Of a stretch of 38,862 nucleotides of DNA, positions 1 to 8,651 are shown one piece after another (within the stretch, counting starts at the first letter, position 1; every line of letters begins with the position of its first letter). Below the pieces are notes generated by a model that was not told the DNA's origin, made no database searches, and saw only the letters and a list, made by a program, of their open reading frames with translations. The translations under genes were made by a program, and so were the position numbers. Origin of the DNA: Lachnospiraceae bacterium (GTDB taxonomy: Bacteria; Bacillota; Clostridia; Lachnospirales; Lachnospiraceae); the NCBI GenBank assembly GCA_014804355.1, contig JAAUZY010000109.1:1-38862 (forward strand). Reading direction: 5' to 3'.

Positions 1-166
1 GGGCGATTGCTTCCTCACAAATATGCACTGCAAATTCCCTATTATTGAAAAAATGCATCCACTTTCCGCATTTATGCTTATCTAAGCAATTTTCCTCTCC
101 ACTTAGATAATAAATCCATCCTCCTAAAGGCAATTTTTTCACTTCTCTTACACTTGATTTTTTCAT
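1..166 (-). CDS. Partial hypothetical protein downstream of hsdR
   Basis: A minus-strand reading frame opens with ATG at 166 and stays open for 55 codons to the left edge of the window, so only the N-terminus is visible. A GGGAGAG ribosome binding site lies about 9 nt before the ATG. It begins 41 nt after the hsdR stop, so it is probably the last visible gene of the restriction operon. The visible residues start MKKSSVREVKKLPLGGW and include four Cys and three His (for example CLDKHKCGKW), which could bind metal, but I recognise no family. No function is assigned. The reading frame is likely real because of the binding site and operon position, but its length and identity are unknown. Confidence 0.5.
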   Translation of the reverse strand, partial: MKKSSVREVKKLPLGGWIYYLSGEENCLDKHKCGKWMHFFNNREFAVHICEEAIA

Positions 167-207
167 CACTATCTTGCTCTCCCTTAATCATACATAATGC
201 CCTTGTA

Positions 208-3200
208 TCATATAACACCACTTATACTTACAAGCTCCAAATACTTCTCAAAATAAATCATTAACCTGTCAATAACCCTTTTCTTCTTCTCTGCCCTATT
301 GCCTCCGCCAAAACGCGATACTGCGGGCATAATAGAATCAATATCTGTACCTGTTGTTTTCAACGTACCGTCCCGAAACGAATTATCTATAAATTTATGT
401 GTTTCGTCTGGCTTTAACTTTTCTTCATCAATAATAATCGCGAGATCATTCTCTCTCTGCTCATCCACAAACTTCTTCCAGTCCCCATCCACTTCGGTCT
501 GTGCATTTATTCTTGACAAAAACTCTCTAATCAGTTCTTTCTTACTGCGCAGATTCATACTGGAATTAACCGCTTTTTCAATGGTCAAAACAATTTCTTT
601 ATCCTTGTTTCCCTCCTGCTGATATTTTTTTACAAGCATAAGAATATAGTCAATATTAATCTCCACCTGTTTCACCAGCTCAATTTCAAACACCACATCA
701 TCATTGATAATCTCTTTCCGTTCGTTTATCCTCTTTTTATACTTCTGATAAAGGTCAATATACTCGCTCTGATAATCCTGAAAATCCCGTTCAGACAAAA
801 TTTCCTTTCCCTCAAAGCTATCAAAGGTGGAAAGAATATTCTTCATTCTGAGAATCGCCCCATAAAGCATAATAAATATTTTCTCTGCCTTCTCACTCTC
901 AAACGGTGCTCCCAGCGGAAATAGCGTCTTCAATTTGTCTATTAATTCCACATAACCATCAAAATGTTTTCCGTTCTCATCATACCCATTATAATAACTC
1001 TCAAAATCCTTTAAGAGGACAACGCTCCCTGCTTCTTTGTCTCCAAAAAGCGCAATCGCATTATTGGTTTCCTTTTCCAGATTACGAAAACATACAATAT
1101 TACCAAAAGTCTTTACCGAATTAAGAATGCGGTTTGTGCGCGAAAACGCCTGTAATAATCCATGATATTTCAAGTTCTTGTCCACCCATAGTGTATTCAA
1201 AGTGGTGGCATCAAAGCCTGTAAGGAACATATTTACTACAATCAAAATATCAATTTCCCTGTTTTTCATCCTAAGAGAAACATCTTTATAGTAATTTTGA
1301 AATTTATCACTCGAAGTATCATAATTGGTCTTGAAAATCTTATTATAATCATCAATAGCCATTTCAAGAAAATCTCTGGAACTTTTATCAAGTCCGTCTG
1401 TATTTTCTGAATTTTCATCTTCTACAAAATCATCATTTTCAGCTTCATTTACACCATAACTATATATTGTTGCTACTCTCAATCTATGTGGTTGTCCTGC
1501 CGGTGCAGATTGCGGCAAATCTGCCATCTGTTTCTTAAATTCTGAATAATATAATTTTGCTGCATCTATAGAACTCACTGCAAATATAGAATTGAAGCCC
1601 TTCATACGGACAGAGTTTTTTATTTCTTCTACTTTGTCCCTATTCTTTACCTGACTGCTTGCTACATCTTGTACGTTCATCAATTTAGAAAAGTCGAAAC
1701 TTTCACTGTTTCTCTTTGTCTTTTGGTCAAAATGCTCCAAAATATACTTTACAATTTCAGAAATTCTCTGAGGCTCTAAAAGCGCTTTCTCTGTATCAAT
1801 TGCCGATACCTGCTTATCCTGTCCTTGTTCCTTATCCTTAATCGTCTGGATATAATCAATACGAAACGGCAGTACATTTTCATCATTGATTGCATCTACA
1901 ATCGTATATGTATGAAGTTTATCGCCAAAAGCCTGCGGTGTCGTACGCAAATTAACATTCTTTCCACTTCCGGCATTGTCAGCAAAGATTGGTGTTCCTG
2001 TAAATCCAAAAATATGATAGTTCTTAAAATTTTTGGTAATGGCAGTATGCATATCTCCAAACTGAGAACGATGGCATTCGTCAAACACCAAAACAATACG
2101 CCGGTTAAAAACCTCATGTCCTTTATATCTTCTGATAAAATTATCTAACTTTTGAATCGTGGTAATGATAATCCGGGCATTATCATCCTCTAACTGATTC
2201 TTCAAAACGACTGTTGATGTATTGCTATTGGCTGCCCCTTTTTGAAAACGGTCATATTCTTTCATCGTCTGATAGTCAAGGTCTTTGCGGTCAACAACAA
2301 AAAGCACCTTGTCCACAAAGTCAAGCCGGCTTGCTAACTGCGCTGTCTTAAATGATGTTAAAGTTTTACCGCTTCCGGTTGTATGCCAAATATATCCGCC
2401 CGCTTCCAACGTTCCCAATTTCTTATAATTTGTCGCAATATCAATACGATTTAATATTTTCTCTGTAGCGGCAATCTGATATGGACGCATAACAAGCAGT
2501 AATTCTTCCGAAGTAAATACACAATATTTTGTCAATACATTTAGAATTGTATGTTTTGACAAAAAAGTTTTCGTAAAGTCCACAAGATCAGAAATCGCCT
2601 TATTGTTTGCATCTGCCCAAAAAGAAGTAAATTCAAAACTGTTGCTGGTCTTTTTCCCTCTACTTGCATTCTTTCCCTGCTCTTTGATGTGCGCAGAACG
2701 AGTGGTATTGGAGTAATACTTCGTGTGCGTTCCATTCGAAATTACAAATATCTGCACATATTCATATAATCCGCTTCCGGCCCAAAAACTGTCCTGCTGA
2801 TAACGGTTAATTTGATTAAATGCTTCTCGGATCGCAACACCTCTGCGTTTCAATTCCACATGTACAAGAGGTAAGCCATTTACAAGAATGGTCACATCAT
2901 AACGATTATCATACTTTGCTCCATCACTTTGTGATACTTCATATTGATTAAGCACCTGCAGTCGATTATTATGGATATTCTTCTTATCTAACAGCGTAAT
3001 GTTCTTCGTACTTCCATCATCACGCTCCATATTTTTGACCGCATCCTCCTGAATGGTACGTGTCTTTTCTACAATTCCTTCATTGGCGTTGGCGATGTAT
3101 TTATGAAAAAAGCGCTCCCATTCTGTATCTGTAAAGTTATAGGAATTAAGCTGTTCTATCTTCTTTCGAAGATTAGCAATCAGCTCTGTCTCTGTATGGA

Positions 3201-3357
3201 TTTGTAGATATTCATATCCCTGTTCTGTAAGCATACGAATAAACTCTTTTTCCAAATCTGCTTCACTCTGATAGCTGTCAGAGCGTCTGCTTTCCGGTAT
3301 ATATTCAGATACTACTGTACTTTCATTCATGGAAGCTACCATGTTATATGTACTCAT
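208..3357 (-). CDS. hsdR: Type I restriction enzyme R subunit (HsdR)
   Basis: This is the motor and nuclease subunit of a type I restriction-modification complex: it uses ATP to translocate DNA and cuts unmethylated DNA away from the recognition site. Numbered from the chosen start, an N-terminal nuclease domain has the E-L-K of the PD-(D/E)xK motif near residues 168-170. Walker A TTGSGKT is near 326-332, the DECH box near 426-429, then GFTGTP, and helicase motifs TGFD and QAFSRTNR further on. The frame is open up to 3423, but the ATG at 3357 has an AGGAG about 10 nt upstream and gives the N-terminus usual for clostridial HsdR (STVVSEYIPESRRSD). The resulting 1049 aa is a normal family length. 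It is last of the three hsd genes, after the DUF4238 gene, and looks intact. Confidence 0.95.
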   Translation of the reverse strand: MSTYNMVASMNESTVVSEYIPESRRSDSYQSEADLEKEFIRMLTEQGYEYLQIHTETELIANLRKKIEQLNSYNFTDTEWERFFHKYIANANEGIVEKTRTIQEDAVKNMERDDGSTKNITLLDKKNIHNNRLQVLNQYEVSQSDGAKYDNRYDVTILVNGLPLVHVELKRRGVAIREAFNQINRYQQDSFWAGSGLYEYVQIFVISNGTHTKYYSNTTRSAHIKEQGKNASRGKKTSNSFEFTSFWADANNKAISDLVDFTKTFLSKHTILNVLTKYCVFTSEELLLVMRPYQIAATEKILNRIDIATNYKKLGTLEAGGYIWHTTGSGKTLTSFKTAQLASRLDFVDKVLFVVDRKDLDYQTMKEYDRFQKGAANSNTSTVVLKNQLEDDNARIIITTIQKLDNFIRRYKGHEVFNRRIVLVFDECHRSQFGDMHTAITKNFKNYHIFGFTGTPIFADNAGSGKNVNLRTTPQAFGDKLHTYTIVDAINDENVLPFRIDYIQTIKDKEQGQDKQVSAIDTEKALLEPQRISEIVKYILEHFDQKTKRNSESFDFSKLMNVQDVASSQVKNRDKVEEIKNSVRMKGFNSIFAVSSIDAAKLYYSEFKKQMADLPQSAPAGQPHRLRVATIYSYGVNEAENDDFVEDENSENTDGLDKSSRDFLEMAIDDYNKIFKTNYDTSSDKFQNYYKDVSLRMKNREIDILIVVNMFLTGFDATTLNTLWVDKNLKYHGLLQAFSRTNRILNSVKTFGNIVCFRNLEKETNNAIALFGDKEAGSVVLLKDFESYYNGYDENGKHFDGYVELIDKLKTLFPLGAPFESEKAEKIFIMLYGAILRMKNILSTFDSFEGKEILSERDFQDYQSEYIDLYQKYKKRINERKEIINDDVVFEIELVKQVEINIDYILMLVKKYQQEGNKDKEIVLTIEKAVNSSMNLRSKKELIREFLSRINAQTEVDGDWKKFVDEQRENDLAIIIDEEKLKPDETHKFIDNSFRDGTLKTTGTDIDSIMPAVSRFGGGNRAEKKKRVIDRLMIYFEKYLELVSISGVI

Positions 3358-3444
3358 TTGTTCAACTCTCCTATAAATATCTCTGTTTCCAAACAGGGTT
3401 TCTTTATAAACATTAAAAACCATTGATATTGCAATGTAGCACGT

Positions 3445-4353
3445 CTACTTGCTCCCTTCTCTATTTTTCATAATTTCTTTTATATATTTTCTTTCCTTCT
3501 TATCAAAAATATGATTCGAATAAATTTTTTCAAAAGCTGAAACTGACATCGATTTTATTATTTCTTCCCGATGGCCTTCGTCAATTGGAAAGAGAAAATT
3601 TTTTCGCTGTTTCTTCTTATCTTCATTACCAAACATGAATAGACATATCTGTGATGAGATAGGAAAAATTATTTTTCCATATTCTTCACAGGGAAAATCT
3701 TTAGAATAAACAAATACAGGCTTATCAGATGTGACTATTCTTTCTTGCACGTCTACCCCAATTCCAAATGACATATTTTTCATCGGCTCAAACAAAGAAT
3801 CAAACAGCATTGTTTCTTTATTTCCCTCTGTCATTTCCTTGAAAAACGGCAAACAAAAGAATCTTGCTATATTCTGTGCTTGCTTATTAGTAAGTTCTTC
3901 TTTCCATGTTTCCAAACCGACTTGTTCCGCATTTTCAAGTACTTGTGGCATTCTCAAAATCTGAATAAGAATATATGTTATCCAAAACAGTTTCTCCTCC
4001 TGCTTCAGAAAAGAATTCGTTGTATATTTTTCTTTTATAAATACCTTTCTTTCCAATTTATGTCTGTATTCACTAAACATTTTCTCCATTACAGAAAAAA
4101 ATTTTTCTAAATGATTCGGTAGAACAATCTCCCCGTCATGTCCGGTTACCTCATACAGATAATTCTTATAACATACAGATTTAATTGGCACAGGTTTATA
4201 TGATTGCGCTTCTTTAGTTAAATCATGGCAATATACCGTATATCTTGAAAGGGGTATCTCATTGTTCTTATCAATATATTCTGGAGAAAAACCTCTCAAG
4301 TATACTTGCGGAATATAATGTTGTTTCTTTGTTATATTTTTGACTTTGGGCAC
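3445..4353 (-). CDS. DUF4238 domain protein embedded in the restriction operon
   Basis: 302 aa. The N-terminal motif KKQHYIPQVYLRGFS is the hallmark of DUF4238, a family of unsettled function. A second family-like stretch, IVTSDKPVFVYSKD, lies near residues 205-220. There is no signal peptide or membrane segment, so it should be cytoplasmic. The gene starts 2 nt after the hsdS stop codon and ends about 90 nt before the hsdR start, so it is inside the hsd transcript and likely translationally coupled to hsdS. That position suggests an accessory role in defence (an extra nuclease, or a modulator of restriction), but this is inference from context. Base composition is AT-rich like its neighbours, which suggests that the whole operon moved as a unit. 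Confidence 0.85.
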   Translation of the reverse strand: MPKVKNITKKQHYIPQVYLRGFSPEYIDKNNEIPLSRYTVYCHDLTKEAQSYKPVPIKSVCYKNYLYEVTGHDGEIVLPNHLEKFFSVMEKMFSEYRHKLERKVFIKEKYTTNSFLKQEEKLFWITYILIQILRMPQVLENAEQVGLETWKEELTNKQAQNIARFFCLPFFKEMTEGNKETMLFDSLFEPMKNMSFGIGVDVQERIVTSDKPVFVYSKDFPCEEYGKIIFPISSQICLFMFGNEDKKKQRKNFLFPIDEGHREEIIKSMSVSAFEKIYSNHIFDKKERKYIKEIMKNREGSK

Positions 4354-4355
4354 AG

Positions 4356-5513
4356 TTACTTCACTTCCTCGAAAGATAATAATTTATCTCTAAAATATTC
4401 ATATTGTTTCTGTCTAGCTTCAATTTCTGCAGACAAGTCACTGGTCAAATCATTACAAATTGCATCATAACGATCAAGGATATTAACTATATACTTCATT
4501 CTTTCGTTGCCTGGCACAGGAATAAGAATTTTATTCAGGTTGTCTTGATTCAACTTAGGCTGTGCACCACCTGAAATGTATTTACTCAAATCAATCGAGT
4601 TCAAATAGATTTCCACATATCTTCTCAATTCATAAGAATCAAATTTCAGAACATGAGCATGGTTGTTTACCCAAGTCTTACCTGAGATGGAGAAAGCAAT
4701 AGGTGTATTTCTAGTCAAAAGATTTGCTCCGTCCTCAGATACCAATAAATAATCTCCATCAAAAATGTAATCAGAAACATAATCAACAACTCCAGATGCT
4801 CCATAGTAAGGATATTTTCCTGCGGTTCTGTTTCCCTTAGTGACAGGCTTTCTTTGGCGGTCACAATTTTCTGATATTTCATCTAACGTTAGATAGACAA
4901 AATCAAACTTAAGCGCCAACAACATTTCTCTATAATATTCATACTGTTTCTTTCGAACTATAAGTTCTGCTGTAAGTTTTACTGTAAGTTCTGCTGCAAG
5001 TTCTGTGAAATTGTCCAAAATTCGTACAATTTCATACTGAATTTCTAGAGGAGGAACAGGCACTTTATATTTCAGAACAGCTGCTTTATCCCCACGAGGC
5101 ATTTTGGCACCTTTAGAATTTTGCACATCATATACAAAAAAATCCTCTGATGACATCACATAATATAAAAACTTCGGAAATATTTGCACTATACCATTGA
5201 GATGCACTACTAATACATCTCCATTTGTTCCCCCTTCACAATCAGCAAGCCATATCTTCCTTAAATAGGGACGAATGTTTCCTATCAAAATGTCACCAAC
5301 ATGAAAGGCTATAACATTTCCTTCTGTTGGAACATACCTAGCAATTGTCTTTCCTGCTTTATTAGGTAACAAATTCTCCACCCCAACATATGTTTCTGGG
5401 TTAATTTCAGTAACGTTAACTCGCTCTCTTGCATAATGTGCAACCTCATTTAAAAATTTATATTCTATTCCATTTGGAGACAGTTTTTGTATCAACTCAT
5501 TTAACTTACTCAT
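4356..5513 (-). CDS. hsdS: Type I restriction specificity subunit (HsdS)
   Basis: 385 aa, the usual length for a two-domain specificity subunit. It has two target-recognition domains, each followed by a conserved helical region ending in a similar motif: RKKQYEYYREMLL near residues 186-200 and ARQKQYEYFRDKLLSFEE at the C-terminus. HsdS chooses the bipartite DNA target and holds two HsdM and two HsdR subunits. The central helix holds four tandem tetrapeptides (ELAA, ELTV, KLTA, ELIV, residues about 171-186) encoded by 12-bp repeats, comparable to the TAEL repeats of EcoR124I, whose number sets the spacing of the two half sites. The ATG overlaps the end of the upstream gene by 8 nt. Only one hsdS is present and no recombinase gene is nearby. 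Confidence 0.93.
   Translation of the reverse strand: MSKLNELIQKLSPNGIEYKFLNEVAHYARERVNVTEINPETYVGVENLLPNKAGKTIARYVPTEGNVIAFHVGDILIGNIRPYLRKIWLADCEGGTNGDVLVVHLNGIVQIFPKFLYYVMSSEDFFVYDVQNSKGAKMPRGDKAAVLKYKVPVPPLEIQYEIVRILDNFTELAAELTVKLTAELIVRKKQYEYYREMLLALKFDFVYLTLDEISENCDRQRKPVTKGNRTAGKYPYYGASGVVDYVSDYIFDGDYLLVSEDGANLLTRNTPIAFSISGKTWVNNHAHVLKFDSYELRRYVEIYLNSIDLSKYISGGAQPKLNQDNLNKILIPVPGNERMKYIVNILDRYDAICNDLTSDLSAEIEARQKQYEYFRDKLLSFEEVK
4956..5003 (-). repeat. Four tandem 12-bp units in the hsdS spacer
   Basis: On the coding strand the four consecutive units are GAACTTGCAGCA, GAACTTACAGTA, AAACTTACAGCA and GAACTTATAGTT. They differ from one another at only a few positions and each encodes four residues, so gain or loss of a unit keeps the frame. 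The block lies exactly between the two target-recognition halves of HsdS. By analogy with EcoR124I/EcoR124II, where two or three TAEL repeats change the non-specific gap of the recognition site, unit number here would change specificity. That functional claim is inference; the repeats themselves are directly visible. Confidence 0.85.
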
Positions 5514-6657
5514 TCAACTCTGCCTCACTTTCCACCCCAAATTTTTTGTCAAACTCATCATTTCTTCTTTGAATCATTTCCCATTTCATTGGTCTAACAA
5601 TAGGCTCATATACATATTCTTTATCGCTTGTAACTTTCCAACCAATAATATGATCGCCAAATGTGAAAAGCATTCTTTGAGATGAACTATCACATATAAA
5701 CGGTTTTCCTATTTGTTTAGTATCTAATGCCAATTTTGTTGCATTAAACATCAAAAATTGATATATTTCCGGTTTCAAAAATTGAGTAGTTATTCTAAAA
5801 TTCATATCTATCTGCCCGTCTCTCTTCGTATGATCCATATTGAATCCCGTTTTACCATGCAAAGTTTCAAATGGGTTAATCGAATAATCAATTCCAGCAT
5901 ATTTATATACTTTAATCCTTTGTCTTCTAATAGACCCCATCAAATCTTTGTTATCCAAAGCAATTACTCTAGACATAGATCCAGTATAATTTTTTAAATA
6001 AAGAATAAAATATTGTACTTTATCTTTAGGCACTTGATTTAATAAATCCACCACATCTTCAAAGAAAGGCATTAATCCTGAAACATTTTTTTCAGTACGA
6101 TTATAATGGTTCAAATATATCTCATGAAAATCTGTATAAATTTCCATAAGAAATGACATTCTAATAGTTTGATTTTCAATTTTATTTGACTTCAATCTTT
6201 CCCAATAATTTTCTAAATGCTCTAAATGCTTACCAAACACATATTTAAACGAATAAACAAAGTTACTATAGGTTGCTGAACTTTTTCGTTCAAGCTGATT
6301 TGCCACAATATTCATTATATCTTTAACAGATCCATCCGGCACCTCATCTGATGTCAAAACTTCATCCTTCCATGTGCTGTACACCTTATTAATTTCCTTT
6401 TTATACATTACCCCCGTTGCACCTACTTGATGATTTCTTTTTTCAGTAATAAAATGATCTATTCTAAAATGTTCAATCCCAAATAGTATCTTCCTCTCTT
6501 GATTTGTCCCGATAAAATCTGGACATTCTTCATCAAAAAAATTTACTGAATCAAACAGTTCCATTATCTTCTTTGTTTCCTCAGTTCCTTCTGATTTTCC
6601 TATCTTTATAGCCGAAATCAAACTATTTCTCTCTTCCTCTTTCTTGTTAGCTACCAT
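5506..6657 (-). CDS. Unknown protein between hsdM and hsdS
   Basis: 383 aa; I do not recognise the family. It appears soluble, with no signal peptide or membrane segment, rich in charged and aromatic residues, and has a central helical-looking region (KYVFGKHLEHLENYWERLKS). Residues 4-10 (NKKEEER) nearly repeat residues 4-10 of HsdM (NKKEQER), and the DNA encoding them matches at 19 of 21 positions. The last 8 nt overlap the hsdS start (ATGAGTAA), so the two are probably translationally coupled. The gap to hsdM is 154 nt, AT-rich, and could hold a weak internal promoter. An accessory defence role or a regulator of restriction is possible from position alone. Confident as a gene, not as to function. 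Confidence 0.85.
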   Translation of the reverse strand: MVANKKEEERNSLISAIKIGKSEGTEETKKIMELFDSVNFFDEECPDFIGTNQERKILFGIEHFRIDHFITEKRNHQVGATGVMYKKEINKVYSTWKDEVLTSDEVPDGSVKDIMNIVANQLERKSSATYSNFVYSFKYVFGKHLEHLENYWERLKSNKIENQTIRMSFLMEIYTDFHEIYLNHYNRTEKNVSGLMPFFEDVVDLLNQVPKDKVQYFILYLKNYTGSMSRVIALDNKDLMGSIRRQRIKVYKYAGIDYSINPFETLHGKTGFNMDHTKRDGQIDMNFRITTQFLKPEIYQFLMFNATKLALDTKQIGKPFICDSSSQRMLFTFGDHIIGWKVTSDKEYVYEPIVRPMKWEMIQRRNDEFDKKFGVESEAELNE

Positions 6658-6811
6658 TCCACTCTCTCAATCTCAAAAAGCAACTTGTCATATTTTTAAT
6701 TACTTTATACAGTTATTCTCTCTCCATGATTACTCATTATTTTATATGAATTTTAATAACATATTATCATTAAACTCTTTTCATCTACTCCATATAACCT
6801 TCGCCATATCA

Positions 6812-8374
6812 TTATTCCTCAATCTCTGCAATAATCTTATCAATTTCTGCCCGAAGTTGTTCTTCCCTTGCAACAATCTCCTTAATCTCTGCATTCAATT
6901 TCGTAATATCAATTTTTTCACTTGTATCTTCCTGCTCCACATATGACGAAACCGAAAGATTATAGCTGTTTTCTGCAACCTTATCATTTTCCACTAATAC
7001 CGCATAATATTGTTTGTCCTCTCTTTTCTCATATGCCGCCAAAATATTTTGAATATTTTCTTCAGTGAGCTTATTATTATTTGTAATTTTCACGCATTCC
7101 TTAGAAGCATCAATGAATAATGTACTATTTTCCACCTTGTTCTTTTTCAGCACCATGATGCAAGTAGCAATGCTTGTCCCAAAGAAAAGATTATCAGGAA
7201 GCTGTATCACACATTCCACATAGTTATTGTCAATCAAATATTTGCGAATTTTCTGCTCGGCACCGCCACGATACATAACACCGGGAAAGCATACGATAGC
7301 TGCTGTTCCATTTGTCGCAAGCCATGACAGAGAATGCATAATAAACGCTAAGTCTGCTTTTGATTTCGGCGCAAGCACACCAGCGGGAGAAAAACGTTCA
7401 TCATTAATAAGAATAGGGTTATCATCGCCCTCCCATTTGATAGAGTACGGCGGATTGGAAACAATCGCCTCAAATGGCTCATCATCCCAATGCAAAGGCT
7501 CTGTCAAAGTATCTCCATGACCAATATTAAATTTTTCATAACCTATATCATGCAAAAACATATTGATACGGCAAAGGTTATATGTAGTAATATTGATTTC
7601 CTGCCCGAAAAATCCCTGACGCACGTTTTCTTTTCCCAAGACTTTTGCAAATTTCAGCAAAAGCGATCCGCTTCCACAAGCCGGATCATAAACCTTGTTT
7701 ACCTCTTTCTTTCCCAATACAGTGATTCTTGTCAGAAGTTCTGAAACTTCCTGCGGCGTATAATATTCTCCACCACTCTTTCCTGCATTGGAAGCATACA
7801 TACCCATTAAAAACTCATAAGCATCGCCAAATGCATCAATGGTATTATCCTGATAATCCCCTAACTTCATATCCGCAACACCGTTCAGGAGCTTGACCAG
7901 TTTTTCATTTCTTTTGGCTACAGTGCCACCCAATTTATTACTATTTACATCAATGTCATCAAACAATCCCTTGAAGTCATCCTCGCTGTCATGCCCCTGT
8001 GCGGAACCTTCTATATTTCTAAATACGCTTTCCAACGTTTCATTCAAATTTTCATTATTTGGCGCTTTCTCTTTTACATTGCAGAATAGCTGGCTGGGCA
8101 AAATAAAATATCCCTTTGATTGCACCAAATCCTCCCTTGCTTCCTCTGCACTCTCATCATCTAACTTTGCATAATCAAAATCATTGTTACCCGCTTCTAA
8201 TTCTCCCGCATTTACATATTTAACAAAGTTTTCTGAAATATATCTATAAAACAACATACCTAATACATACTGTTTGAAATCCCAACCATCCACACTGCCC
8301 CTAAGGTCATTTGCCATATTCCATATGGTGCGGTGAAGTTCATCTCTCTCTTGTTCTTTCTTGTTGTCAATCAT
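6812..8374 (-). CDS. hsdM: Type I restriction-modification methyltransferase (HsdM)
   Basis: The N6-adenine DNA methyltransferase subunit, which transfers a methyl group from S-adenosylmethionine and pairs with HsdS to protect host sites. The N-terminal helical domain (GWDFKQYVLGMLFYRYIS) is typical of HsdM_N. The SAM-binding motif DPACGSG and the catalytic NPPY motif are both present, followed by a C-terminal coiled-coil-like tail rich in Glu and Lys. The frame is open to 8395, but the ATG at 8374 has a strong AAGGGGG 7 nt upstream and gives 520 aa. It is the first gene of the operon, about 27 nt after the predicted transcription start. Intact. Confidence 0.95.
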   Translation of the reverse strand: MIDNKKEQERDELHRTIWNMANDLRGSVDGWDFKQYVLGMLFYRYISENFVKYVNAGELEAGNNDFDYAKLDDESAEEAREDLVQSKGYFILPSQLFCNVKEKAPNNENLNETLESVFRNIEGSAQGHDSEDDFKGLFDDIDVNSNKLGGTVAKRNEKLVKLLNGVADMKLGDYQDNTIDAFGDAYEFLMGMYASNAGKSGGEYYTPQEVSELLTRITVLGKKEVNKVYDPACGSGSLLLKFAKVLGKENVRQGFFGQEINITTYNLCRINMFLHDIGYEKFNIGHGDTLTEPLHWDDEPFEAIVSNPPYSIKWEGDDNPILINDERFSPAGVLAPKSKADLAFIMHSLSWLATNGTAAIVCFPGVMYRGGAEQKIRKYLIDNNYVECVIQLPDNLFFGTSIATCIMVLKKNKVENSTLFIDASKECVKITNNNKLTEENIQNILAAYEKREDKQYYAVLVENDKVAENSYNLSVSSYVEQEDTSEKIDITKLNAEIKEIVAREEQLRAEIDKIIAEIEE

Positions 8375-8407
8375 TGGACAACCCCCTTTGTACAATTTTC
8401 CAAATTA

Positions 8408-8436
8408 ATTTTACTACAAAATACTTAGAATGTCAT
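8408..8436 (-). promoter_or_regulatory. Promoter of the restriction operon
   Basis: Reading the minus strand, a -35 box ATGACA (8436-8431) and a -10 box TAAAAT (8413-8408) are separated by exactly 17 nt; each box matches the sigma-A consensus at 5 of 6 positions. The predicted start near 8401 leaves a short leader of about 27 nt before the hsdM ATG. It is the only good promoter seen upstream of the operon. Confidence 0.6.
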
Positions 8437-8572
8437 TTATGTTTTCCACGATACAAATCAAACATAACCTCTTTGACACTACGTAGCAAGTACATGGTTC
8501 AGTCCAAACATCACCGCCATTCCCTTCACCATTTACCCTAAAAGCATTTCCACAGAGAGAATAATCCTTATC

Positions 8573-8609
8573 AAAAAGGGGACCCTCCAAACACCGTCAG
8601 AAAGTCCCC
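8573..8609 (-). terminator. Terminator after the alpha/beta hydrolase gene
   Basis: On the minus strand a 6-bp GC stem (GGGGAC/GTCCCC; arms 8609-8604 and 8583-8578) with a 20-nt loop is followed directly by five T residues. It lies about 45 nt downstream of the hydrolase stop codon. The loop is long, so confidence is moderate. The rest of the 8396-8651 gap holds only the hsd promoter. Confidence 0.5.
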
Positions 8610-8651
8610 CTACAATCATCATATTTTAATTACTCATTCATCTCTAATCAA

